A stretch of 64,000 nucleotides of DNA from Bog-756 sp963710495. GTDB lineage: Bacteria > Actinomycetota > Acidimicrobiia > Acidimicrobiales > RAAP-2. Below the pieces are notes generated by a model that made no database searches, was not told the DNA's origin, and saw only the letters and a program-made list of their open reading frames with translations. Within the stretch, counting starts at the first letter, position 1. Every line of letters begins with the position of its first letter. Positions 52,252 to 61,144 of the stretch are shown here, in pieces. Location of the stretch: positions 1-64,000 of the forward strand of contig CAVQAI010000011.1 of the NCBI GenBank assembly GCA_963710495.1. Reading direction: 5' to 3'. The position numbers were made by a program, and so were the translations under genes.

Positions 52252-53060
52252 CCGTCACCTCACCGCCGGTCGACCAGTCGCACTCCTCCTTCCTCCAGCT
52301 GGTGCTGCACCAATATCGTGCCGACTTGCGCTGTTTTCTCCGCAACCGGGAGGCGGTGTTCTTCACCCTGGCCTTGCCGGTCCTGTTCCTTCTGATATTC
52401 GCTTCGGTGTTTCAGCATCAGAACGTCGCCGTGCCGGGCGGGCGCATCGACGAGCCGGTCTACTACGTGCCTGGCATCATTGCCTACGGCGTCATCGCCG
52501 CGACGTTCTCCAACCTGGCCGTGTCGGTAGTCCGCTATCGCGAGGCCGGCATCTACAAGCGCCGGCGCGCGACGCCTGTCTCGGCGAGCGCTGTGATCAC
52601 CGCCCGTGCCGTCGTCGCAGCCCTGTCGGCCCTGGGAATCACCGCCGCCCTCCTGGCTATCGGTTGGGCCGCCTTCGCCGCCCACATTCCCAGTCGGACC
52701 GGCCTGGCGTTTCTCGTCGACATCATCGTCGGTGCCGTTGTCTTCTGCTGCCTCGGGTTCGCTGTGGCTTCGATGGTCAAAAAGGCCGACGGGGCTCAGC
52801 CGATCATTCTGGCGATCATCCTGCCGCTGTGCTTCATCTCCGGTGTGTTCATCCCGATCCTGGAACTGCCCCATTGGCTGATCGATGTCGGCAAGGCCTT
52901 CCCCGTCCATGCCCTCGCCGACTCGTTGCTCCGGGCGTACAACCCCCACACCGCGGGGAGCGGGTTCAGCTGGACCGATCTCGCCGTGCTGGCCGCCTGG
53001 GGGGCGGCGGGCGCAGCCTTCGCCGTCCGGCGCTTCAGTTGGCTACCGCGTGGCGACTGA
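52248..53060 (+). CDS. ABC-2 type transporter permease
   Basis: 270 residues with six hydrophobic segments. FLQLVLHQYRADLRCFLRNREAVFFTLALPVLFLLIF, then YYVPGIIAYGVIAATFSNLAVSVVRYREAGIYKRRRATPVS, matches the DrrB/ABC-2 permease core; QPIILAIILPLCFISGVFIPI is the conserved fifth-helix region. It forms an exporter with the preceding ATPase. No specificity can be read. Confidence 0.93.
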   Translation: MTVTSPPVDQSHSSFLQLVLHQYRADLRCFLRNREAVFFTLALPVLFLLIFASVFQHQNVAVPGGRIDEPVYYVPGIIAYGVIAATFSNLAVSVVRYREAGIYKRRRATPVSASAVITARAVVAALSALGITAALLAIGWAAFAAHIPSRTGLAFLVDIIVGAVVFCCLGFAVASMVKKADGAQPIILAIILPLCFISGVFIPILELPHWLIDVGKAFPVHALADSLLRAYNPHTAGSGFSWTDLAVLAAWGAAGAAFAVRRFSWLPRGD

Positions 53061-53332
53061 AGCAGTCCCGATCCGAGCAGCTCTCGCACACGCCCCGACC
53101 TGCGGTATGCCTGCTCGGGCGAATTTCTTCCGGGACTTGACCTCGTAGCGGATGGAATTCGAATGGAGTCGCCTGCTCTGGGACTGACTCCCCGGATCGA
53201 CTGCCCGCGTGGCCCTCGGCGAGGCGCAGGAGGCTTCCAAGCGAAGAGGCGCCGAGGGGCAGGAACGGTCAGGACGGGCCCGCCGTCCACGCGTCCCGCC
53301 TTCCCGGTGCCGGACGCCGATAGCGTCCTGGC

Positions 53333-54358
53333 GTGGTCATCTCCGATTTCATCCGCCAGCTCCGAGAGCGGGTCGGCGCCGACCTCCTGCTCTTGCCGTC
53401 AACTGCGGTGATCCCCCGCGACGAAGAGGGCCACATTCTTCTGGTCCGGCTGAAAGATACGGGGAACTGGGCGACGATCGGAGGGGCCGTTGAACCCGAT
53501 GAATCGCCCGAGGAGTGTGCTGTCCGTGAGGCGGAAGAAGAAGCAGGTGTCACTGTCCGTCTCGGGTCGGTGCTCGGTGTACTCGGCGGGCCCGAATACC
53601 GCGTCCGGTACCCGAATGGTGATGAGACGGCCTACGTCGTGACGGTCTTTGACGCCACCGTCACGGCCGGATCGCCGCGCCCCGACGATGACGAGACCAT
53701 GGAGGTGCATTGGTTCAGCACTGACGATCTCCCGTTCGACCGGATGGGCACCCTGACCCGGGCCCTCCTTCGCGATATCGGCCTTCCTGCCGTCGGTGGT
53801 GCCTGGATGCAGCCCAGGGTCGTCCTTGTCACCGGCCTACCGGGTACCGGAAAGTCAACGATGGCCGAGGCGGTATCCACGCTTCTCGACGCGCCGGTGC
53901 TTTCCCATGATTGGGCCATGAGTGGGCTCCGTCCGTTCGGAACCATCCAGAAGGCCATGGACGTCATGTCGCCGCCGGGACATCAACAGGTGGGGTGGTC
54001 GCTGCTCGGCGCCCTCGCCCGATCACAACTCCGGCGCGGTTCCTCAGTCGTGCTCGATGGCGTTGCCCGCACCCCGCAGATCGAGGTCCTGCGGTCACTG
54101 GCTGAGGAGGAAGGTGCGGAGCTCGTCGTGCTCATGACCGAGTGTTCGGACCCAAGCGTCCATCGGTCGCGCCTCGAGGCCCGAGAGCGCGGCATCCCAG
54201 ATTGGTACGAAGTGCCATGGGACCAAGTGGAATCGTCCCGCGCACGATGGGACGTAAATCTGCCGGCGGACCTGCGGTTTGACACGGTGGACCCACTGTC
54301 GATCAATCTGGCACGACTTCGCTCCGCCGTGCCGCATCGGGTCCGGAGCGGCGAGTAG
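53333..54358 (+). CDS. Nudix hydrolase fused to P-loop kinase-like domain
   Basis: 341 residues from GTG. Residues 15-155 are a Nudix domain with a perfect box G51-x5-E57-x7-R65-E-x2-E-E-x-G72 (catalytic Glu69 and Glu70). Residues 160-335 form an AAA_33/zeta-toxin-like kinase: Walker A GLPGTGKST (168-176), LDGVARTPQIEVLR, and a lid-like RSRLEARERG. The family couples nucleoside-diphosphate-X hydrolysis to a small-molecule or nucleotide phosphotransfer; the linked reaction is not known. It stands alone, 270 bases after the ABC pair. Confidence 0.88.
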   Translation: MVISDFIRQLRERVGADLLLLPSTAVIPRDEEGHILLVRLKDTGNWATIGGAVEPDESPEECAVREAEEEAGVTVRLGSVLGVLGGPEYRVRYPNGDETAYVVTVFDATVTAGSPRPDDDETMEVHWFSTDDLPFDRMGTLTRALLRDIGLPAVGGAWMQPRVVLVTGLPGTGKSTMAEAVSTLLDAPVLSHDWAMSGLRPFGTIQKAMDVMSPPGHQQVGWSLLGALARSQLRRGSSVVLDGVARTPQIEVLRSLAEEEGAELVVLMTECSDPSVHRSRLEARERGIPDWYEVPWDQVESSRARWDVNLPADLRFDTVDPLSINLARLRSAVPHRVRSGE

Positions 54359-54375
54359 GGACGGGAGAGATGACC

Positions 54376-55200
54376 CTACGGTTTCGTTGCGATTGCCATG
54401 AGATGCGGGCTGGCGCCCATGAGGCTTGGTTCGTTCTCCACTCGGGAGATCGCCCGCAACAGGGTGGCGCGCGCCGACGGATCGTCCAGGAGCCGGTCGA
54501 GGCGAGCCCAGGCTCCCACCCCCTCGACAGGCAGGACCCGCACGTCGCCGAACCCGGCACTGTGGACTTCCCGGCGCAACTCGTCCGGCATGTGGAAGTA
54601 GGCGAGGGTGAACCACTCGGGATGACCTTCAACATCAGGGTTTCGGTGAACTCCGTCGGTCAGGTCCCCTTCCACGACCCCCTCGAACCTGGGGTCGAGC
54701 ATCGCCCCGGAGTGGAGCCCGTCAAGGGTGGAGGCGAATCGCGAGATTCCGGCCGCGAACAACACACCGCCTCGGCGCATGACGCGGTGGGCCTCGGCCA
54801 GAGCCTGAGCGCGATGCTCCTCCTTGATGAGATGGTAGAGGGGGCCCAACAGCAAAACCGCATCGGCGGTCTCGTCATTGAACGGGAGGCCGCGTGCGTC
54901 GCCGACTTCAGCTGATGCCAGGTGAGTCTCCGGTTGCTCGGAGGATGCCATTCGGGCCGCATCGACATGAGAGCGGACGGGGTCGAGAAGGTGGACTGCA
55001 TATCCGGCACCGGCCAGCGGCAGTGCGTAGCCGCCCTCGGCCCCACCCACATCGAGGATCACCGCGGGTGGTGGGGGCAGAAATCGGTCGAAGAACTGGC
55101 GCGTGCGTTCAGCCTCCAATCGCCCCCAGGTGGTCAGTCGGTCTCGCTCGACGCCCTGGGCGTAGTGGGACGCGATGTCTTGGTCCAGCTCCATGCGCAT
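54376..55200 (-). CDS. class I SAM-dependent methyltransferase
   Basis: 274 residues. HYAQGVERDRLTTWGRLEAERTRQFFDRFL leads into motif I VILDVGGAEGGYALPLAGAGYAV, then LHLLDPV-like motif II (HLLDPVRSHVD), the DARGLPFNDETADAVLLLGPLYHLI post-I region and RVMRRGGVLFAAGI. An Arg/Trp-rich C-terminal cap (AWARLDRLLDDPSARATLLRAI) is usual for this actinobacterial Methyltransf_11/25 clade. Convergent with the Nudix-kinase gene. Confidence 0.92.
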   Translation of the reverse strand: MRMELDQDIASHYAQGVERDRLTTWGRLEAERTRQFFDRFLPPPPAVILDVGGAEGGYALPLAGAGYAVHLLDPVRSHVDAARMASSEQPETHLASAEVGDARGLPFNDETADAVLLLGPLYHLIKEEHRAQALAEAHRVMRRGGVLFAAGISRFASTLDGLHSGAMLDPRFEGVVEGDLTDGVHRNPDVEGHPEWFTLAYFHMPDELRREVHSAGFGDVRVLPVEGVGAWARLDRLLDDPSARATLLRAISRVENEPSLMGASPHLMAIATKP

Positions 55201-55438
55201 AGCTCAGCAGAGAAATCCAATGACGAGGACTCGAGACGGATCGTGAGGCATTTCGAGGGCGCCCATTCTCCGCTCCTCAACGCCGTTCCATTGGCTGGGG
55301 TAGCCTCCTCGGATCGGCGGAGACTGCCGGGCGTGACTGCGGAACGACCGGTGCGATGCTCGGCGGAAGGGTTGTCTTTCGAACAGCGCCAGAGCGATTC
55401 TCCCCACTGAAACGAAGGTTCACAGTTTGGCATGTAGC

Positions 55439-56083
55439 GTGGCGAGTATCAGGACGGGCAACCAAATCGGCATTCGTCGGCTCCCGAGGATCATCTCCCT
55501 CGTGGGAGCCGCAGGGTTGATGATCGCCGCGTGCAGCTCGTCAGCGGCAACCCCCACCACAGGGACACCCGGCAGCGCATCGTTGCCGCAGGCGGTGGGG
55601 AACACGCTCGCTGCGTCGAGCTTCTCAGAGGTGCTGAACCAGAACAGCCCGCAGGGAAAGCAAACCGATCACTTGGTGTATCAGGCCCCCGACCGGCTCG
55701 GTGGCTACATTCAACGCGGGTCAAAGCGCACCTATGTCTATGTCATCGGGACCACGCAGTACCAGAGCCAGGCCGTTCCGGACACCAGTTCGACCAAGCA
55801 CCTGACCTTCCAGTCACAGACGAGCCAGGGTGCGACGGCATTGGACCCGGCCCATGGCTACCTCCCCTATGCCACCCAGGCGAAGCACACGACGCGCTCG
55901 GGTGACGTCCATTCGTTCAGCCTGACCAAGAACGGCCAAACCGGCACCTTCACGTATGCGGTGAAGGGCCAGTACATCTCCAGGTTCACCCTGACCGTCC
56001 CGAGTGGCTCGGTCAACCTGGAGATCTCGGCCATCGGTACGTCACCGCCGGTGGTTCTGCCACCCGGGTCCAATTCCGGATAG
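55439..56083 (+). CDS. lipoprotein, LppX/LprG-like layout
   Basis: About 214 residues from GTG 55439 (a TTG four codons earlier is possible). Lipobox MIAACS follows a short hydrophobic segment, then Thr/Ser-rich linker. The mature domain begins LPQAVGNTLAASSFSEVLNQNSPQG, then DHLVYQAPDRLGGYIQRGSKRTYVYVIGTTQYQS, with beta strands that resemble half-barrel LppX/LprG-type lipid-binding proteins; the match is structural guesswork. Monocistronic. Confidence 0.75.
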   Translation: MASIRTGNQIGIRRLPRIISLVGAAGLMIAACSSSAATPTTGTPGSASLPQAVGNTLAASSFSEVLNQNSPQGKQTDHLVYQAPDRLGGYIQRGSKRTYVYVIGTTQYQSQAVPDTSSTKHLTFQSQTSQGATALDPAHGYLPYATQAKHTTRSGDVHSFSLTKNGQTGTFTYAVKGQYISRFTLTVPSGSVNLEISAIGTSPPVVLPPGSNSG

Positions 56084-56299
56084 CTATCCGTCCTGGACGC
56101 TCCACCACCGGAGCATCGTGCTGGTCGCCACGGTGCCGTGTCCCCGTTCGCGCCTCTATGTCTCCGTTCCCGCTGTGGTACCTGCCTGAATCGTTGTATC
56201 GGCCGACCATGAGGTACTCGGATCGGCTCGGCTGACCCGAACTTGGGGATCACGGTGTCCGCCAGAGCACGGCTTCGATCCGCGGGCAACAATGAGGGC

Positions 56300-56560
56300 A
56301 TGGACCCAGATTCAGCCCCATCCCGGTGGTCGCTCTGGTCGGAGGGCTCTACTCTGTCGATCGCAAGTCGAGGATCCTTCATGTCGATCGGGTCGATCGG
56401 GTCGGCGTTCTCGATTTGCTCGATCGGGTCCTTCTTGTCAGCCTTCTCCGTCGGGTCCTTTGGGTCCATCCTGTCGATTCTGTCGGCACGTTCCCGGTGG
56501 TCGGTCATGTCATCGGGATCGCGCAAGGCAATTATGAAAGCCGGGGCCGCCTCCGGATGA
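56300..56560 (+). CDS. small S-x-GS repeat protein
   Basis: 86 residues; ATGAGGGC before ATG. SRWSLWSEGSTLSIASRGSFMSIGSIGS continues as a near-perfect repeat of (S)(I/V/F)(G/C)S with a hydrophobic residue every third position up to SARSRWSVMSSGS, ending with a basic tail. The period-three pattern suggests a stacked beta-helix or fibrous fold. Short proteins of this style recur in actinobacteria; no function is assigned. The antisense frame mirrors it as D/R repeats and is not a gene. Confidence 0.65.
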   Translation: MDPDSAPSRWSLWSEGSTLSIASRGSFMSIGSIGSAFSICSIGSFLSAFSVGSFGSILSILSARSRWSVMSSGSRKAIMKAGAASG

Positions 56561-56663
56561 CTACTGAGACCGGCTGAGGCGCCAGTGAGCCGGTCACCCT
56601 GCTCCCTTAGCCGGGAATCAGCCGGATCGTCGTTGACCGCCGGCCACGAACCGCGCCCTCCGA

Positions 56664-56948
56664 TCAGCGTCCAAGGATGGCGCTGCGGGTCACAACGATC
56701 TCGGCCTTGTCGCTGAGTGCGGCCGGATCAAAATCACGGGCCTCGGCATCGTCCGCACGCTTCAGGTCCTGGCCTCCCGACCGAGGAGCCTCGGGTAGCC
56801 GTTCAAACTCACCCGGAACGGTGCCATCCGGGGGAGTGTCCTGCCCCTCGACGCCGCCATCTCGCACCAGAGCGGTCGGAGTTCCATCCGAGAACCATCT
56901 GGCTTCGTGGTGTCCGAATGGGTCGACGTACCAACCCTCCGCCTCCAT
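56664..56948 (-). CDS. small DUF2510-like protein
   Basis: 94 residues starting MEAEGWYVDPFGHHEARWFSDG, a GWY.DP...RW.(S/D)G box as in DUF2510; a GTG at 56999 gives 17 more residues. TALVRDGGVEGQDTPPDG continues a phrase found in short actinobacterial relatives. The rest is polar and acidic, without membrane helices. Role unknown. Confidence 0.72.
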   Translation of the reverse strand: MEAEGWYVDPFGHHEARWFSDGTPTALVRDGGVEGQDTPPDGTVPGEFERLPEAPRSGGQDLKRADDAEARDFDPAALSDKAEIVVTRSAILGR

Positions 56949-57181
56949 GGTCGCCAGTGTAAGAGGCGCCGAGAGCCGGTTCGGCGCCTCGGTCACCACG
57001 GAACGGGGAGCCCGCCTGCCCCCGCTGCTGACTGGAATGTCACACTCCTGTCACATAACGTGCCCGCCGCGGCGGTCCCGTCGAGTGTGGGTTCCGCCGC
57101 CTGCGCTCCGGGGCCGCCGCTCCTTCCGGGCGGCCGCTTCTTCCCGCCGATCGGGCGGAGCGTTGGAGGGAAGATGGAGCC

Positions 57182-57997
57182 GTGCCGGACCCAGGTGGAC
57201 GGACCGATCGCGTGGTCGCAGCAGTAGGACACCGGACAGGCGAGGTCGTCGAGACACTCGACCAGCTCGACGAGACGGAGCTCCATGCCCCCTCGAAACT
57301 GCCGGAGTGGAGTCGGCTGACCATCGCCTGTCATCTCCGCTACGGCGCCAGAGCCCTACGACGAATGACCTCCGGGGCCCGCACTGGCGAAGCCGTCTCC
57401 TACTACCCGGATGGCCGTGACGGACAGCGGGCCATCACGCTGGTACCGGGCCCCGGGGAGCTGCCCCAGGGCGTGGTGGCGTCTCTGAGGGATGAGAGCG
57501 CAGCCCTCGATCGAGCCTGGAACTCCTTGGAGGCGGAAGGTTGGGTCAGCCCCGTCGTCGAGCCAGAGGACAACCCAGACCTCGGCACCGTCGAACTGGG
57601 CCGTCTTCCCGTGCTCAGACTCACCGAAGTCGAGGTTCACGGAACCGACCTGGGATTGAGCCTCGGCGATTGGAGCGAGCTCTTCGTGCGGATGGCCTTA
57701 CCGATGCGCGTCGCCTGGCTCAACCACCGTCGGTCGAACCACCGGGCATTCCGTTGGGACATCCAAGGCTCTTGGCTGCTTGCCGCCACCGACGGGCCGG
57801 CCTACCGGATCATTGCTCATGGGCAGGGGGTCGAGGCCGCCCCGGACACCGATCGCAGCCCCGCACGAGCCACGATTGAAGCGACCAGTCGGGACCTTCT
57901 GGCCCTGCTACTCGGGCGCCAGATGCTTGGATCACCCCGGTTCGGTGGGGACATGGAGTTCGGCCGATCCTTCACCTTCGCCTTCCCCGGCCCGTAG
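57182..57997 (+). CDS. mycothiol-dependent maleylpyruvate isomerase family protein
   Basis: 271 residues from GTG with GATGGAGCC upstream. DRVVAAVGHRTGEVVETLDQLDETELHAPSKLPEWSRLTIACHLRYGARAL is the DinB-like MDMPI N-terminal domain with its conserved LP.WS...I..HL motif and His ligand; VEVHGTDLGL gives the second metal-site His and Asp. The C-terminal 100 residues form the actinobacterial MDMPI C domain. The general role is mycothiol-linked isomerisation or thiol transfer; no aromatic-degradation genes are nearby to specify the substrate. Confidence 0.9.
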   Translation: MPDPGGRTDRVVAAVGHRTGEVVETLDQLDETELHAPSKLPEWSRLTIACHLRYGARALRRMTSGARTGEAVSYYPDGRDGQRAITLVPGPGELPQGVVASLRDESAALDRAWNSLEAEGWVSPVVEPEDNPDLGTVELGRLPVLRLTEVEVHGTDLGLSLGDWSELFVRMALPMRVAWLNHRRSNHRAFRWDIQGSWLLAATDGPAYRIIAHGQGVEAAPDTDRSPARATIEATSRDLLALLLGRQMLGSPRFGGDMEFGRSFTFAFPGP

Positions 57998-58243
57998 TCC
58001 TGGTGCGATTGCGCCCCGGCTAAGGAGCAGCGGCCGACTCGGCCGGTCCGGGACCATTTGAACATGCTGTGTGGTCCCTGGGGCCTCGGCGATTCCATCG
58101 CACTGGCCAGCATCCCGGAAGGTTCAGCATCGGTTCGAATCCGTCCGGGCAATCCCATCGTGCCGGCCATGCGTATATCTCTCGTGGCATCACCCGCGGC
58201 AACCGCAACCAGGCCAACATCTGCGATCCCCCGTACGCCACCG

Positions 58244-58693
58244 ATGTGCCGACCGGAGGTCACTCGAGCTCGCCCGTCTGACGTTCCCGCTGTGGTCGCC
58301 ATGATGCGGCGTTGCACCAAGATCAGCCTCCAGCACCGCTTTCATGGCCCGACCGATGGCATCGCCTTCACCACTGATCAGCTCAAACGCAATGTCGACC
58401 TCTTGGCCCTCGCCTGGGAGGGACCTTGGTGCGTCGGCATGGGCGCCCTGGCGCCTGACGTGGGAGGTGCATTCCACCTGGGAGTCCTCGTGCAAGACGA
58501 CCGGCAGCGACAGGGAGTCGGCACACGGATCGTCAGATCCCTGACAGAACGGGCTCGGCACAGCGGCCTGTGTTCAATACACGCCGACGTGCTGGGCGAA
58601 AACGGCAGGCTCGTCGGTTCCCTTCGGCGGCTCGGCCTGACGAGCGTCGTGATGGATCACGGGACCTACTCGGTGGACATCGACCTCGAGTAG
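58244..58693 (+). CDS. GNAT-family N-acetyltransferase
   Basis: 149 residues from ATG 58244 (MCRPEVTRARPSDVPAVVAMM); a frame beginning at 58058 would add an Ala/Pro/Thr-rich leader with no ribosome site. GVLVQDDRQRQGVGTRIVRSL is the acetyl-CoA-binding motif A (Q/RxxGxG/A), followed by HADVLGENGRLVGSLRRLGL, the motif B region. Substrate unknown. Confidence 0.85.
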   Translation: MCRPEVTRARPSDVPAVVAMMRRCTKISLQHRFHGPTDGIAFTTDQLKRNVDLLALAWEGPWCVGMGALAPDVGGAFHLGVLVQDDRQRQGVGTRIVRSLTERARHSGLCSIHADVLGENGRLVGSLRRLGLTSVVMDHGTYSVDIDLE

Positions 58694-58762
58694 GTGTCTT
58701 GCCACAAGCGCTCGATCACGCCACGAGGCGCGATCGAACGGGGTCCGGCAGTGTTGCGAAAG

Positions 58763-59368
58763 TCAATCGGGGGGCTTCGTGCCGAAGGCGGCTAGGACGA
58801 CGTCGACGGATTTTTCCGGCATGTCCGGTGGAGACGGTTGACCGAACACGACGCTCTGCATGAACAGAGGTCCGATCAGCAGGTTCAGGATGAACTCAAA
58901 GTCGGCATCCGGTCGGAGCTCTCCCCGCTCGACACCCCGTTGGAGCGCTTCAGCCACCGAGGCCCGACGAGGGCTGACGTACCGGGAAACGTAAACGTCG
59001 GCCAGCTCGGGATCGGCAACGAGGTCGGCAACCAACCCCGCAGTTATCTGTCGCGTCTCGGGCCGAGTAAGGCTGACCTGGTGACGCTGGAAGGCGAGGA
59101 GGTCCTCGCGCAGGCTTCCCGTATCCGGTGCCGGGGCGAGGCCGGTGCTCTGCCCCATCGCCGCAACGGCGAGGGCCGCCTTGGTTGGCCACCGCCGGTA
59201 AATCGTGGGTCTGCCCACTCCTACCTTGGCCGCCACCGCATCGACGGTGAAGCCCGTGTACCCCTTCTCCAGAAGCAACTCCTGAGCCACCCTCAGGATT
59301 TCGTCGTCATAGCGGGCGATTCGCGGGCGGCCCGGTCGCCTCGGGGCTTCGTTGCTCTCCTCCCGCAC
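58763..59368 (-). CDS. TetR-family transcriptional regulator
   Basis: 201 residues from a GTG with GAGGGAGGACACG upstream; the longer frame would overlap the divergent sigma gene. RPGRPRIARYDDEILRVAQELLLEKGYTGFTVDAVAAKVGVGRPTIYRRWPTKAALAVAAM is a full TetR helix-turn-helix. The C-terminal domain (LREDLLAFQRHQVSLTRPETRQITAGLVAD, ending PPDMPEKSVDVVLAAFG) matches the TetR_C_16/33-type group. Probably controls its own AT-rich divergent promoter. Confidence 0.93.
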   Translation of the reverse strand: MREESNEAPRRPGRPRIARYDDEILRVAQELLLEKGYTGFTVDAVAAKVGVGRPTIYRRWPTKAALAVAAMGQSTGLAPAPDTGSLREDLLAFQRHQVSLTRPETRQITAGLVADLVADPELADVYVSRYVSPRRASVAEALQRGVERGELRPDADFEFILNLLIGPLFMQSVVFGQPSPPDMPEKSVDVVLAAFGTKPPD

Positions 59369-59407
59369 CGTGTCCTCCCTCGCAGTCCCTTCAGGGTTTC
59401 GAAATAC

Positions 59408-59426
59408 ATTACAAGGGTTGCGTAAT
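59408..59426. promoter_or_regulatory. AT-rich divergent promoter with candidate TetR operator
   Basis: ATTAC-N9-GTAAT dyad inside an AT-rich block (59400-59440) unusual for this genome, 40 bases before the TetR start and 58 before the sigma start. The location suits TetR repression of one or both genes. Confidence 0.55.
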
Positions 59427-59483
59427 AAAAATAAATCCTTTAGGGTGAGGGAGTAACGATACTCGCGTCCGAAATGACCTGTC

Positions 59484-60204
59484 ATGCCCGAAAACATAAA
59501 GTGCGGCACCCTTTTGCCACTCGATCGCCGGGATTCCCCAGGCAATCGTCGAGCCTTCGGCCGGCCGGCGGGCGAGCGATCAAGGGGCCGAGCCCGCCTC
59601 AGGAAGAGCTGGTCTCCCACCCCGTTCGGTGAGCTCGCCGCCTCGCCCGAGACGGAAGTCGCTTCCGACGAGGCGATGCTTGCCGGCTTCCGAGACGGGG
59701 ATCCGGAACGGACCAAGGCGTTTGTCCAGCGGTTCCAGGGACGGGTCTACGGCCTCGCCGTCAAGATGACGGGAGACCCGGCCTGGGCCGATGACATTGC
59801 CCAAGAGGCCCTCCTACGGGCCTGGCGTGGCGCAAGCTCGTTCGACCCCGCTCGCGGCTCGGTCACGACCTGGCTCCTCACGATCACCCGGAACGCAGCC
59901 GTGGACACATTGCGCCGGCATCGTCCCGAGTCGGTGAGTCCACACGCGGATGCCTTCCTCCAAATAGTGGCGGCCGATCCACTTCCAGCCGATGCGGTCG
60001 CTCTGGAGGACGAGATGGGTGCTGTGCGGGCCGCGCTCGGGTCGAATTCCGTTTGAGCAATGCAGGGCAGTCGTTCTGGCCTCGATGTTTCGTCTGACCG
60101 CATCCGAGATCGCCGAGGCTGAGGGAATCCCCCTGGGCACCGCGAAGACGCGCATCAGGTCCGGGATGCTGAAGTTGAGATCCGAGCTACGAGTCACCGA
60201 GTAA
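59484..60204 (+). pseudogene. ECF RNA polymerase sigma factor, interrupted by an extra base
   Basis: Region 2 is intact (FVQRFQGRVYGLAVKMTGDPAWADDIAQEALLRAWRGASSFDPARGSVTTWLLTITRNAAVDTLRR). The frame fails at AALGSNSV-stop; removing one base in GGG 60039-60041 gives AALGRIPFEQCRAVVLASMFRLTASEIAEAEGIPLGTAKTRIR, a normal region 4, to 60204 (239 residues). No anti-sigma gene follows. The N-terminal 60 residues are poorly conserved, and translation may start later (ATG 59675). As with the other sigma gene, the single extra base may be an assembly error. Confidence 0.8.
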
Positions 60205-60265
60205 GCCGGTCAAGCAGGCTGAGACCGAATCAAAAGGTGTTGCTTGTCGAGTTCTGAGGGGGCAA

Positions 60266-60754
60266 TCAAGACTCGGCGACACGCTTCAGGTTCGCCAGTG
60301 TTGCGGTGATGCCGTCCCGTGCCATTTGGGCCATTCCGTCGATGCGCGCCTTGACGTCAAAGTTCGGGTCACCGCCGCTCACGAAGTCGGGGTAGGCGGG
60401 AAGTACCTGCCACGATTCGGTCACCTCGGTCCCCTCGGCCCTCTCCTCGAAGGCGAACCCCCAGCGCACAAGCTCGACATCACCGCCCGGCCCGAAGTTG
60501 ACGAAGGAGAACTCTCGACCCGGCTCGGACACGACGACCTGGCAGCGCGTGTCCCAACTGAGCTCGCCGATGGCATTGTGGCCAGTGAACCAAGCACCCT
60601 TCTTGCCCGCCTGGGCGGCATCGTCCCAAGTCCCCAGTTGACACACCGGGCTCAGGTCTCCCACGCGGGTCACATCGCTGACGATCGCATAGAGGTCAGC
60701 GGGCGGGCGGTTGACGGTGATCTTCTGGGAATGGTTGTAGGAGGAGACGTCCAT
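60266..60754 (-). CDS. SRPBCC (START/Bet v1-like) protein
   Basis: 162 residues; AAGGTCCCGTCC before ATG, with 32 extra codons upstream judged non-coding. SQKITVNRPPADLYAIVSDVTRVGDLSPV, WFTGHNAIGELSWDTRCQVVVSEPGREFSFV, WGFAFEERAEGTEVTESW: the polyketide-cyclase/dehydrase type helix-grip fold used for binding hydrophobic ligands. Convergent with the sigma gene. Confidence 0.88.
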   Translation of the reverse strand: MDVSSYNHSQKITVNRPPADLYAIVSDVTRVGDLSPVCQLGTWDDAAQAGKKGAWFTGHNAIGELSWDTRCQVVVSEPGREFSFVNFGPGGDVELVRWGFAFEERAEGTEVTESWQVLPAYPDFVSGGDPNFDVKARIDGMAQMARDGITATLANLKRVAES

Positions 60755-60868
60755 GGACGGGACCTTATGCCAATGGAGACGCTCTGTGCCGTGTGAGCCT
60801 GCTCCTGTGTGAGCTCGACGTCGAGCCTTTGGTAAAGCTCCCGAGCGCAATGTCGCGTGGCAAGCTTG

Positions 60869-61144
60869 CTATCTGCCGGTGCGCTCGCGGTGTTTGCACC
60901 CTGGCCAGCAGCAAGGCCGACGCTGGCCTTCCTCCAGCTCCTCCTCGGTCCGGCGAATGCGGCGTTCCCGAGTCATCTCTTGCTTGGCATCTTCCACCCA
61001 GCAGATGAACTCGTTGCGGGCCAGAGGTGTGATGTCCTTCCAGGCATCGAGTGCCGAGCGGTTGGCGATCAACGCCTTGCGCAGGTCCCCTGGAAGCTTG
61101 TGCACCACCCCACCGGGCACCTGCGGGCTGCTCACCAGCGCCAC
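60869..61144 (-). CDS. YdeI/OmdA-type bacteriocin-protection domain protein
   Basis: 91 residues from GTG. LPGDLRKALIANRSALDAWKDITPLARNEFICWVEDAKQEMTRERRIRRTEEELEEGQRRPCCWPGC is the OmdA/YdeI C-terminal domain (helical, FICWVEDAK..ETR.RRI motif). The usual N-terminal DUF1905 or DUF1801 partner is absent, and no other domain precedes, so the protein is the minimal form. Role in stress or bacteriocin tolerance is a family label, not shown here. Confidence 0.8.
   Translation of the reverse strand: MALVSSPQVPGGVVHKLPGDLRKALIANRSALDAWKDITPLARNEFICWVEDAKQEMTRERRIRRTEEELEEGQRRPCCWPGCKHRERTGR

Noticed and set aside
52260..52949. 229-codon minus-strand frame opposite the ABC permease
   Set aside because: D/R/G-rich antisense shadow of a hydrophobic membrane protein.
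55867..56526. Minus-strand frame rich in DRIDRMDPKDP repeats
   Set aside because: Exact antisense of the S-x-GS repeat gene; no ribosome site or signal, and it overlaps the lipoprotein gene end.
58110..58155. GGTTCGAATCC resembling a tRNA T-loop
   Set aside because: Only three base pairs form in the T-stem, and no acceptor or anticodon arm pairs with it.
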